A stretch of 64,000 nucleotides of DNA from Notospermus geniculatus (Eukaryota; Nemertea; Pilidiophora; Heteronemertea; Lineidae), in the NCBI GenBank assembly GCA_002633025.1, contig NMRB01000931.1:176308-240307 (forward strand), given 5' to 3'. Positions 1-10,185 of this stretch are shown in pieces. Below the pieces are notes generated by a model that saw nothing but the letters and a program-made list of their open reading frames with translations, did no database searches and was not told the origin of the DNA. Each line of letters starts with the position of its first letter. The stretch's first letter is position 1. The position numbers were made by a program, and so were the translations under genes.

Positions 1-151
1 AATGAGCCAATAATTTTCAATCTCAGATGTCTCCATCATGATGTAATCAACATATCGGACTTGATATTTTGTCTGTCACGCTTTTATCTGATGGCATAAC
101 TCGGCTCCTTCAACACCTACAGCAATGGAAATAAGTTGTACCCTTAGGTTT

Positions 152-525
152 NCCTGTGGTCGAGATAGAGACATGATATCCCCCATACTTAGGTTATTGA
201 GGATGCCCATTTCGATTATGTAATGACAATGATGATAAGAGGTCAAGGTCAAGGTCAAACTTGATAATTCGAAATTTCTCGGCCTTTGGTAAAGGTAGAG
301 GCATGATATCACCCATACCTAGGTTATTGAGGATCCCCATTTCGATTATGCAATGACCTTGATGATCAGAGTTCAAGGTCAAGGTCATACTTTGATAATT
401 TGATATATCTCTGCCTATGGCAGAGGTGGAAGCATGATATCACCCACTATTAGGTTACTGAGGATGCCCATTTTGATTATGCAATGGCCTTGATGATCAA
501 AGGTCAAGGTCAAACCTGATGATTT
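152..525 (+). repeat. Tandem repeat, about 130-bp unit, three copies
   Basis: GCATGATATCACCCA-type words recur at 171, 301 and 432. Each unit contains (A)GGTCAAGGTCAAGGTCA or a shorter version at about 240-258, 371-388 and 501-513; TCAAGGTCA is the known ERR/SF-1 type nuclear-receptor half-site. One ambiguous base at 152. Confidence 0.75.
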
Positions 526-627
526 GATTTGAGCACATCAAAATGGCTGCCAGCAGGCTGCCTGTCATGCCTGTAAGGTCCTCTTAACAAGCGGGAACCA
601 TCAGACATTTACAATGTCATCTTGTTT

Positions 628-887
628 CAAAGTTGGTTTTAACACTCGTTTTTAACACCGGTTTTACAATGCTTTAAAGCATTGTAAAACCGGTGTAATG
701 TTTTTCACTGCCCCCCCGTTTGCCAATGCCCCCAAACAAAAGATTGACGGAATAAGCGGCAACGTGACAATGAGGGAGGCACTGATCAACATGTCTTTCT
801 GTATTTGAGTGTCCGCCGAACAATAAAGCGGGCATTGTCATACGGGGGGCATTCTCACACATTACACCTGTATTAAAACCAACTTTG
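628..887. repeat. Palindromic element with a perfect 42-bp inner hairpin
   Basis: Outer arms CAAAGTTGGTTTTAA (628-642) and its complement (873-887). The inner palindrome 655-696 has 21-bp arms with no mismatch. Between them is a GAATGCCCCCC-type module related to 24745-24925. Confidence 0.65.
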
Positions 888-1624
888 AAATCACCCATTG
901 TAGTTAAGTAGCCCGGCGACAGTTGCGCTGCATGCACTGACTCTTCGGTCATTTCTGTATTGGCACACATTGTTGGATGCGCGAAAACGACGTCACTTAA
1001 TGGCTGCGCCATCTATCGCCGTGCTAAGAACTAACGAAAACACGGATTTCGAAAAGCACGGCGAGCCTGCCGTGTTTGAAAAACCCATGTTTTTCAGACA
1101 CCCAAATCATTAAATTATTTGGTAGAAAGGGCCATCTCTCCTCGACATCGTACGTTATCCGGGTGCTCTGGTTCATATATGTTAAATATCGCCCAATATT
1201 GCTTGATGAGTAGTTATAGTGCGCTTAGTTGGTGCTTGCACCCCTGAAATAATATTTTGAACAACATTAGTAATAGGGAGTTTAGGAAATCAAACAATAA
1301 ACGTTAACTTAACAACATTATTTTTGTTCCGAAAAAGCAGTACAGTATACAGTGTAAATCTGGTGAATTCGCAGTATGAAAAATATTGTCGGTGAAGTTA
1401 ACTTGATTTCTTAAACTCCGTTTACGTTTTATCGTAACGTAACATTCGTACTGAATTGTTTCAGAGATAGTACATCTGATTGAGGACTGCATTTGGGCGT
1501 TTAGACGAGGGGCGATTCCTAGTCTGCAGACAACATTTGATTCTATGGCACAATCGGAGTGCAAGAAAGGACTAGATCTGGTTATGCAGGTAGTTGTCGT
1601 CTTGTTGGCGCAAAACCCTTGTAC

Positions 1625-2507
1625 AGCCATTGACATAAGTTTATCTACACCTACTACCTTGGATATTTCAAATACTACTGGGCCAATTTTAACACGGTTT
1701 GTACCACATGAAAGTCTGTCTTCTTGGCCATATTTCTACATCAAAATTTTGGAAATTTGGAAATCTCATAATCATGTAATAGCTCATTAGAAAAAGCCCT
1801 AAAATCAACATTTTTATTATGGAATTTTTTGTGACTTTTGTTCCAGTTTTGATAGAATGGAACTTTCTAAGGATTTTGGGCTTTGTTTCATCAAAATATC
1901 TCGAGTGGTTGCTGAGATATTTGAGATTATCGAAATTTTGATAATTTGAGATTTTCGTGTTTTTCAGGAAATTTTGATGCCAGTAGTTAAAGCTAACCTA
2001 AGAACATGGGTTTACAAAATTTTGGAACGTTTTGCGTTAATTGGGCAGAGATATTCATATTTGAAAATAACTCCTTAACTTAAGACATGCTTAACTTCTA
2101 ACCAGTTTACGCTAAAAGTTCCAAAACTTCATACTTCTACGTTTTTAGGCGAGCTCTGTCTACTAATACCAAAATTTTGTGAAAATTTGGAAATTCTCCA
2201 ATTATCGGAATTTTGATAATCTCAAATATCTCAGCAACCACTCAAGATATTTTGATGAAACAATGCTCAAAATCCTTAGAAACTTCCACTCTATCAACAC
2301 TGTAACAAAAGTCACAAAAAAATTCCATAATAAAAATGTTGATCTTTTTCTAATGAGCTAGATTACATAATTATGATATTTCCAAAATTTTGATGTAGAA
2401 ATATGGCCAAGAAGACACTTTCATGTGGTACAAACCGTGTTAAAATTGGCCCAGTAGTATTTGAAAAATTCAAGGTAGTAGGTGTAGATAAACTTATGTC
2501 AATGACT
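1625..2507. mobile_element. Foldback element family A, copy 1, at GTAC
   Basis: About 880 bp, nearly all inverted repeat: left end AGCCATTGACATAAGTTTAT, right end its near-complement. Flanked by GTAC at 1621-1624 and 2508-2511. ORFs inside are palindrome artefacts. Confidence 0.75.
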
Positions 2508-2546
2508 GTACATGTAGCCTATTTTTGCAAGTCAGATATCATGTGA

Positions 2547-3108
2547 TACATTAAAGATAAGGTATCATGACTTCATTGTTTACATTCAATGTTTGTAAAC
2601 AAGGCTGTTTGTGTTACGTTTTGGAAATTTAGGACATGCCAACCCACCAAATTGAAAATTTTCGGTATCAAAAGAATTTCTAGAGGGACATGCAACGAAC
2701 AAATTATATGTATACTCATAAGGCAAAGAAAGATTGGTGGACACAAACAAATAAAATGTAAATAAACAATGATTTTCGTGGCCCGCGAAATGCCCATGAT
2801 ACATTATCTTTGATGTTCCTCAAAAACTGCGTTTGTGTACACGACGACTTTTAAGGGAGTAATAAATCTAAGTGGAAAATAAGAAGTGGCTGGAATATTG
2901 TTCGCGAATTTTTCAGTTTCCCAAATTAGGATAGAATTTTTCCTATTTTGAGAAATTTCCTTAAAATAACATGACATCTTGTCTTATTTTCGGGCAATAT
3001 TTCTCAAAATGGGAAAAATTTTTACCCCAAATGGAGAAATTGAAACAATCGCGCAAAAGTCCTGAATTTCCCACTTCTTAATGTATTTTCCACTTATATT
3101 TCTTACTC
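2547..3108. repeat. Two small hairpin elements before the GBP exon
   Basis: Arms near 2550 and 2795-2813 (TTAAAGATAAGGTATCATGA-type), and a second pair GAGTAATAAATCTAAGTGGA (2858) against 3077-3108. They occupy the intron-like DNA ahead of exon 3194. Confidence 0.5.
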
Positions 3109-3193
3109 AGAATATGAAATAGAAGTCGGGTTTCTAAGATGAAATATATATTTCTTACTCCCTTTTGTATTTGATAACCCTATTTATTTTAAG

Positions 3194-3349
3194 GCATACA
3201 GTATCCATGCAGCTGGCATATCTCGAGACATGCCTATGTCAGAGAAACAACTTGAAGTACGACATGCCAAGGCCTGTGGTGATGCGTGTGCGTCATTCTC
3301 TGATTTTGCCCACTTTGATAAGAAGAGGGAGTGCTTTAATGACATGAAG
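3194..3349 (+). CDS. GBP-like exon: start of C-terminal helical domain
   Basis: 52 codons, phase 0-0, acceptor TTTTAAG, donor GTATTA. Reads AYSIHAAGISRDMPMSEKQL then EVRHAKACGDACASF and FDKKRECFNDMK, matching the pattern of the first helices after the GBP GTPase domain. An alternative acceptor at 3211 (CATGCAG) would shorten it but would need phase 1. Confidence 0.75.
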
Positions 3350-6300
3350 GTATTAAAAGATAGGCCTAACTATTAGTGGGTTTCAAAGGGAAATCTTTGT
3401 ATACTGTCGATCTTTACGTTTTCGCTACTTTCCAACGAAGACAGCAAATTCCCGCAGAACAGCTAGATCCCCCTTCAGGACCAATGCTATATAATAGTTT
3501 TGTGTCCGCAAATCTTGCAGGTAGTGTGATCTGCTTGTGGGAATTTAAGATCTGTGTTGGAGAGCGATAACTTAGATCGATAGTGTATGTACTAAGACTG
3601 GTTTCGAAGCATCAGTCGCGGTGACGTTGGAACCCCGGTAACACGACCACCCACGGGACAGACACAAAGTGGTCGCGTTAGCGGGGTGGTCGCCTTGCCG
3701 AAATCGGCCATGAGTGCCGATCCAGACCGAAGTAATACTGAGGGTCATATTTTCTTTTTTATCCATGTTTCATTTAATAAACCAGACTAGACCATTTCCA
3801 ACCTGGCCTGATACTAGTAAGTAGATAGCCGACCGACCAGTGCGACTCCTAGGATGGACGACCGGCAGGTATGGAAATGGTGAACTCCGCGTAAATATTG
3901 CGCCCGTCACATGTTTCATTCTTAGGCCTGCCTTACTTTTATTTAAAAATGCTACCTTTGTAAGTTTGACCGGCCTTTGTTTGATTTCTTTATGAAAGTA
4001 TGCATTATCCGGTTACCTGACGAACGCTGATCCGGTAGTGATTCATAACATCCCTTTTAGGCCAATACACCATAAACGTGTCCATCGTTGCGCAACACGA
4101 CTATGTCATTAACCTTGGTCACACTACATAAGCTGTGTTTACACCTAAGCAATTTTTCCAGGCCCGGGTTCGAATTTAACCCGGATCCATTGAATTTTCT
4201 GTCCACACCTATTATTCGTCTTACGATATTGAACGCTGGCCATGCTATTTATAGACACACCACCCATTCAATTTTAGCAGACCGACACCTGTCGGTGGGC
4301 TCAGTAAACGTTTTAGCCCGGCATTTTTCTGTCCACACCTATGAAATTGCCGGGCTAAAGTATAACCCGGATCCACGGCGGGTCAGACCCGCCGAGCGAA
4401 AGCGGGCTAAATTAGTCCGGCAATTTTTAACCCGGATCCGATTTTCATAGGTGTAAACGCAAAAATGGAGGGTCAGAGCCGGATCAGGCCCGGCAATTTC
4501 TTCAGGTGTAAACCCCACAGCTATAAAATGCCCGGTATTTTGCGGTCACTCATATGAATTGCCGGAGTTCATAAAACCCGTGTCGGGCCCGTGTCTGAAA
4601 AACACGGGTTTTTGAAACTAGGCATTTTCGCCGTGTTTTTCGAAGCCCGGTGTTGTGGAAAGTAATGTCACCCGATATGTGATGTCACCCAACAATACAT
4701 TTACGGATTAAGCGGCACCATTGAATTGGACTCTAGAGAGACCAAGACCCTTAATCCTGTGACAAACAATGCAGAGGGATATCAGGCGGGTGGGGACATT
4801 AGATTTCATCACACCTGGTCTGGCGAGGGGAAATTCATGTATGACCTCAAAATCCCCGTGTTTTCGGTACATTAGCACGGCTACAGATGGCGCCTCCGAA
4901 AATGTGTCCCAGTACATAAATGACCGCGCTACTTTACTACAATAGAGAGGTTAAGATTTTACTCCGAGAACGAGAACGTGGTGACTTTGTGGCATGCCTG
5001 TAACTTCTCTAACAGCAAGAATCCAGCTTTTAGAACGGTGTGTTCTTCATTGGAAGACATCCGCCACTGTTACTGTGAAAAACAATCTGAGTTACCTCCA
5101 GATGGTTTTGTGATACAAGTCCCATTCTCTTGTCACCACGTTCTCGTTCTCGTTCTCGGGGCGCATCTTAACCTCTCTATTAGGGTTAATGAGTTGTGTG
5201 ACCTCTCGCCGGGCTTTTCGTACACACGGGTTTGACACGGGTCTGGAAAAACACGGTAGGTTTATTTTGAACAGGTGTGAGCTAATTGCATTCCAACCGG
5301 AACATGGATATTCGATGAATTATTACCGGATCGGCGTTCGTCAGGCAACCGGATAATGCATACATGTACTATACAGTATATACAATTTGACTCTCGTTTC
5401 TCTATAAACGTTTAGGCGAAACTTAGAAAGGACCGTGAAGTGCTGGTGCATACCAACGAGAAAGTGGCCCAGGAATACTGCCGATCAGTGCTTTATGAGT
5501 TGTACCATGTCAATGTGAAAGTGAAAATACAACGTGGGGCATATAATCATGTGGGTGGGCCAACAGAATATGAACAGGTAAAATAATTTGTCAATAGAAA
5601 TATACTATACAGTAAGCTCGAGTTAAAACCACCGGTTCATTATGTTTATAAGCACACCCACAAATGGGAGTGAATAAAACATGTTTTTTTTCACAAGGGT
5701 CATTTTGGGGCCAACCGACAAGTGCAACTTCTTTGCATACAATAATTAACTGTTATTAACCTACAGATACATGTATATACCTTAATGCATTAATGAAAAT
5801 AATTGTGTAAATTTGATGTATAGTTACGTTATGAGTACAACTTCCAAGTGAACAATTGAGATCGATACAATACTAGTATTTAAAATTAATTTGAAAGATA
5901 TTTTTCATTTAGGCCTAAAATATTTGCAGGATTATCAGACCGTGGTCGAATGGTATGCCCGCCGTCCGCAACAAGTCCCACGAAAATGTGCCGAGGAAGT
6001 TTTGAAGGATTTTGAAAGAGAGTGTCACACTGACAGGATTGCTATCCGCAACACCGCTCGGGAGCTGCGTCGCAAAGAAGCTGAAATTGCAACCCAAGAG
6101 CGTGAATTGAATATTGCGACACAGGATCGCAAAGAAGCCGAAGGCCAAATTCGGCAGCTCTCAAAGGAGCTGGTAAAAATGAAGAAACGAAGCGAACATG
6201 AGCTCCGAGTAACTGAAAAAACGCTACGGCGACGCCATGATGAACACTTCGAAGCTTTCAGAAAAGACCATAAACGTGAGGTGGCCACCTACATGAGTGC

Positions 6301-8144
6301 GGCTAATGACCTGCGGAACAGATTGGAAGAAAAACACCGAGAGACCCTCAGAATGCAGAGGGAACTTAAGAGGATCCAGACCTCTAATCGCCAGGCAGAG
6401 GAGGAACGAGAGACCTACGAAAGGCAGAATAGGCAGCTTGAGAAAGCATTGGCGGAAATGAATTCATCTCCGGAAGAAGGTACATTTTACATGTTTAGTA
6501 CATGTTGGCAGACAAGAGAAAAATAACCGGGGCCATTTACATGTACACTCATGGCCAAAAATAAATGGACAGCAGTTTTTCTTGAATATCTCAAAACCAA
6601 TGTGGTAGAGAAAATTGGTCCCCACATATATAGTAGCAAATTTTCCTGGCTATCTAATGGTATCAACGTCGAAAAAATCCGCTGAAAGCCGCATTTGACA
6701 GAAGGAATTTTGTAAAGGCATGTTTTTGCTACTTTTTTATTTGCGTGATTTCATTCAAAATTTTTATATCACTGTGTTCTACTCATCGAGGCCTTTCATA
6801 ATATATCATAAAATTTCAACTATTCTGTGTAGAAATGTGATTTTGGGGCACTTTTATCAAAATATCTTCGGCCACCCGTGCAACACCTTTGACACAGGCC
6901 TCTACACTATTGTGAGTTGTGGTGTGGTGAATGAAAAATAAGTATTGTCACTTCTCGTTCAAAATGAGTAAAGAAACCCAGTCTTGGATGAAGGTCGTGT
7001 TTGTCATGCAGGGTCAATTTCCATAACAGGCTGCGTCAATTCATTGGATTCCTGGTAGTGGACCAATTCACAGCCTGTTGACACCCCTCAATCCCGCTAA
7101 TGCCCGTTGTACACGGTAGGATTTTTTGTACTAAAAATTATAAATGAGGCTCATGAAGGGTGATTTCGGTCAAAGGCCACCGATTCCTACCTGAAAGGCA
7201 TTGTGAACACCCATTTAAGCCCCATTTATAATTTTTAGTACAAGAAAAATCCTACGTGTACAACGGGCATAACTATTCAATGGCCATTGATTTTTATCCA
7301 CCAGCATGACCAATGGTTGAAGGCGCTCTGTCAAAGGTGTTGCAAGCATGTGCAACATAATTTTGATAAAAGTGCCACAAAATCACATTTCTACACAGAA
7401 TAATTGAAAAAATATGATATATTATGAAAGGCATCGATGAGTAGAACACAGTGATATAAAAATTTTGAATGAAATCGTGCAAATAAAAAAGTAGCAAAAA
7501 ACATGCCTTTACAAAATTCCTTCTGTCAAATGCGGCTTTTTGCGGAATTTTTCGACGCTGATACCATTAGATAGCCAGAAAAATTCACTACTATATATGT
7601 TGGGACCAATTTTCTCTATCCCATTGGTTTGGAGATATTCTCGGCGCTATTCCCGGCGCTTTTCTCGACGCTATTCTCGACCTAGACCTAAGGGACCTAA
7701 CCCTAAGGGACCTAACTCCAAGGGTCCTAACCCTAAGGGACCTAGACCTAAGGGACCTAGCCCTAAGGGACCTAGACCTAAGGGACCTAGACCTAAGGGA
7801 CCTAGACCTAAGGGACCTAGACCTAAGGGACCTAGCCCTAAGGGACCTAACCCTAAGGGACCTAACCGTAATGGACCAACATTTATAATACATGACAACA
7901 GTGGAGCCATCTGCTGAGCAATGACGTAACTAGTGACTTTTGTATTGCGTTGGTGTGACATTTGAAAATGTGTTGACTTTTGGAATGTCACGGCACACAC
8001 GTACAATTCTGTATTTCGTACTAACTGCATCTTGGCAAACACGGTTATTTTCTACAACCGGATAGCATTTTTAGGTCATTTCATCTAGCCTTTATTCAGG
8101 TCTCTCGTTTAATTCCAGATTCAGGTGGGTGCACAATATTATGA
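3194..8144 (+). CDS. Guanylate-binding-protein-like gene, 3' part with CAAX box
   Basis: Exons 3194-3349, 5416-5577, 5930-6479 and 8119-8144 join in frame into the C-terminal helical region of a GBP. Family landmarks: a helix around LEVRHAKACGDACASFSDFA, the EYEQ/DYQTVVEWYARRP junction corresponding to the GBP GGY...Y..PRKG..AEE.L..FL segment, PRKCAEEVLKDFE, then a long charged coiled coil, and a last exon ending CTIL. Vertebrate GBPs are dynamin-like GTPases that coat intracellular pathogens and use C-terminal prenylation for membrane binding. The GTPase domain exons are not visible in 1-3193, so they presumably lie before the window. Confidence 0.82.
4131..4522. mobile_element. MITE with AGCTGTGTTTACACCT ends
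   Basis: Left AGCTGTGTTTACACCT, right AGGTGTAAACCCCACAGCT, flanked by ATA on both sides. The interior iterates AACCCGGATCC. Related ends occur at 54360-54820. Confidence 0.6.
4941..5182. mobile_element. MITE with AATAGAGAGGTTAAGAT ends
   Basis: Left AATAGAGAGGTTAAGATT followed by GAGAACGAGAACGTGGTGAC; right end is the complement (5134-5182). Confidence 0.65.
5416..5577 (+). CDS. GBP-like exon: middle helical domain
   Basis: 54 codons, phase 0-0, acceptor CGTTTAG, donor GTAAAA. Reads AKLRKDREVLVHTNEKVAQE then YCRSVLYELY and VGGPTEYEQ. No ATG-initiated ORF covers it; it was found by translation between splice sites. Confidence 0.8.
5930..6479 (+). CDS. GBP-like exon: GBP C-terminal domain and coiled coil
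   Basis: 183 codons plus one base, phase 0 in and 1 out, acceptor TTTGCAG and donor GTACAT. Starts DYQTVVEWYARRPQQVPRKC, then AEEVLKDFEREC, then roughly 130 residues of heptad-like charged coil (ARELRRKEAEIATQE onward). Sequence upstream of the acceptor is open back to 5891 but has an in-frame path only without splicing; an acceptor at 5912 would meet TAA. Confidence 0.85.
6584..7640. mobile_element. Foldback element with a nested palindrome in the last GBP intron
   Basis: Arms of over 300 bp: 6584-6930 is complementary to 7300-7640. A second palindrome, 7100-7270 (ATGCCCGTTGTACACG ends), lies at its centre. Confidence 0.7.
7677..7874. repeat. 15-bp minisatellite CCTAGACCTAAGGGA, about 13 copies
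   Basis: Units alternate CCTAGACC, CCTAGCCC and CCTAACCC followed by TAAGGGA. All 15-bp multiples, so both strands stay open (PKGPRPKG on +, a basic repeat on -); this explains long ORFs here, which are not collagen genes. Confidence 0.8.
8119..8144 (+). CDS. GBP-like terminal exon encoding CAAX box CTIL
   Basis: Acceptor TTTAATTCCAG at 8118, phase 1. The leftover G from 6479 gives D-S-G-G-C-T-I-L-stop (TGA 8142-8144). CTIL is a CaaX motif, with leucine at X predicting geranylgeranylation; vertebrate GBP1, GBP2 and GBP5 also end in CaaX boxes. Only eight codons, so support comes from phase, acceptor and the motif agreeing with the family. Confidence 0.68.
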
Positions 8145-8277
8145 AAGTCCATTGATGAGAGCCTCGTCAATCTGCCGCTCGTCAAAATTCATTCTGATCT
8201 TGGCCTGGAACTCCGATGAGAGAACATTTCGTACCTCAATATATTTAGGAGTACATGTATGTTAACCCTGGATGTAC

Positions 8278-9181
8278 AGGCATTGACAGATGTTTATCCA
8301 CACTTGATATCTTGAATATTTCAAATACTACCGAACCAATTTTGATGCGGTTTGTTGCATATGAAAGGAAAACTTGTTGGTCACATTTCTGCATCAAAAT
8401 TTTGGAAATTTCGAAATATCAAAATTATGTAATTGCTTGTCGGAAAAAAACTTGAAAATCAACACCATTTATTTTGTGATTATATTTTTATTTTTATAGT
8501 AGTTCTGACAGAATGGGAGTTTATAAGGATTTTGCTGCAAGTTTCATCAAAATCTGTCGAGTGGTTGCTGAGATATTTGAGATTATCAAAATTTTGAGAT
8601 TTTAAGATTTTCATGATTTTTCACAAAATTCTGGTGTCAGTAGATAGAGCTGACCTCAAATAACAAAATTATGAAATTTTGGATGATTCGCATAAACTGG
8701 CTAGAATTTACGCGTATTTTTCAAAATATCAACATTTTGATATTACGATATTTCTGCACAGTTAACCCCCAAAAGTTTCAAAATAAGATAAACCTATAAT
8801 CTGATGTTAGCTCTATCCAATGGTATGAAAATTTCTTGAAAAACGCGAAAATCTCAAAATATCAAAATTTTGATAATCTCAAATATCTCAGCAACCACTT
8901 GACAGATTTTGATGAAACTAGCACCAAAATCCTTAGAAACATCCATTCTGTCAGAACTACTATAAAAATGGAAATATAATGACAAAATAAAAGGTGTTGA
9001 CTTTCAAGATTTTTTCTGATAAGCAATTACATAATTTTGATATTTCGAAATTTCCAAAATTTTGATGCAGAAATGTGACCAACATGTTTTCCTTTCATAT
9101 GCAACAAACCGCATCAAAATTGGTTCGGTAGTATTTGAAATATTCAAGAAATCAAGTGTAGATAAACATCTGTGAATGCCT
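8278..9181. mobile_element. Foldback element family A, copy 2, at GTAC
   Basis: Ends AGGCATTGACAGATGTTTAT and complement; GTAC at 8274-8277 and 9182-9185. Internal words match copy 1 (AATATTTCAAATACTAC and others). The empty site is visible in the duplicated segment at 10152-10162. Confidence 0.8.
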
Positions 9182-9545
9182 GTACCTTAAAAAACGAGCT
9201 ATCCTGTTATGTACTGTACAACAAATAATTCAAAACTTACCTACTACAGCCGAATCGGTTAATGTCGTCCTGGGTATAACAGAAATATACCCAGGTTCAA
9301 TGTCGTCCTACAAAACTATACCCTGGGTATAGTTCGATCTACAAAAGTATACCCAGTAGGCTACCGTAGTTTTGAGCCTGGGTACGAGTTAGGAATGGAT
9401 GGCCGCCATTTTGTTTCTCGCTTCAACTGAGACGGTAGTTTTGCAATCAACATCGTCAAAATACCAGTCAATAAAAGTGTCAGCTTTTGTGCTCATCGTT
9501 AGCAGTGGTCAACTGTTATTAACCTTTGAGAGAACATTTCGTACA

Positions 9546-10122
9546 CAGAAAAAAAAATCGATCTCAACTCGAGATAAAATGAGTCTCCAGCCTACTATTT
9601 TGTCCCTAAAATGAGTGTCTTTGCTACTCGAACACAGCATGAGTACCAGTTTTCTTCGGCTGGAGCCCCATAAAGGGCTATTGCATCGACTGGAGATAAC
9701 TGCAACTGGAGTCTCATTCTGAAGTGGAGACAAAGTCAACTCATTTTGAGTTTTCTCAGTTCTCCAGTCGATGGGACAGGGCATCAGCTAGAGAAAATAG
9801 GAAACAAACCGAGGGGAACCAAAATCTGCTCATATGAGGAGCTCGGTGGTGTGGTGGTTCTGGTGTCCGACTTGCGATCCGAGGGTCCTGGGTTCGAAAC
9901 CCACTGGGTGTGAAACGTTTTTTTTATATATCACTTGATTATTTGATTCGAGACAACAGACAATCCGGTGGAAACAGCTGAGAATCATTTTTAATCAGTT
10001 GGAGACAATGTAATCTCAAGTGGAGACCCAGTTATGTCTACTCGAGTTGCAAAAGAAGCTCATTTTAGGGACAAGAGTTGGAGATTCATTTTACCTCGAG
10101 ATGAGATCGTTTTTTCTTTCTG
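9546..10122. mobile_element. MITE carrying a tRNA-like sequence
   Basis: Inverted ends CAGAAAAAAAAATCGATCTC and GATCGTTTTTTCTTTCTG; interior arms repeat GAGATAAAATGAGTCTCCAG-type words. It holds the tRNA-like unit at 9838-9925. Confidence 0.65.
9838..9925 (+). repeat. tRNA-derived SINE-like unit
   Basis: A-box-like TGGTGTGGTGGTTC, then the T-arm/B box GGGTTCGAAACCC, then TTTTTTTT as a Pol III terminator at 9918-9925. The anticodon stem is imperfect, so it is unlikely to be a functional tRNA gene. Confidence 0.55.
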
Positions 10123-10185
10123 TAATTTAGGAGTACATGTATGTTAACCCTGGATGTACCTTAAATGAAATGGCCAGGGCCATTG

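Larger units (their letters stand above)
4002..5360. mobile_element. Large nested palindrome in a GBP intron
   Basis: Arms 4002-4043 (GCATTATCCGGTTACCTGAC) and 5313-5360 (complement). Inside it sit at least two other palindromic elements (4131-4522 and 4941-5182), so it was a landing site for later insertions. Confidence 0.6.

Noticed and set aside
5891-5929. ATG at 5891 as the start of a separate coiled-coil protein
   Set aside because: The acceptor TTTGCAG at 5929 joins the preceding exon in phase 0 and reconstructs GBP order, so the ATG is intronic.
7540-7917. Collagen-like PKGP protein, and a basic repeat protein on the other strand
   Set aside because: Both follow from a 15-bp minisatellite that stays open in every frame; it lies in the GBP intron with no splice logic.
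9838-9925. Functional tRNA gene
   Set aside because: Anticodon stem does not pair well and it lies inside a MITE; called SINE-like instead.
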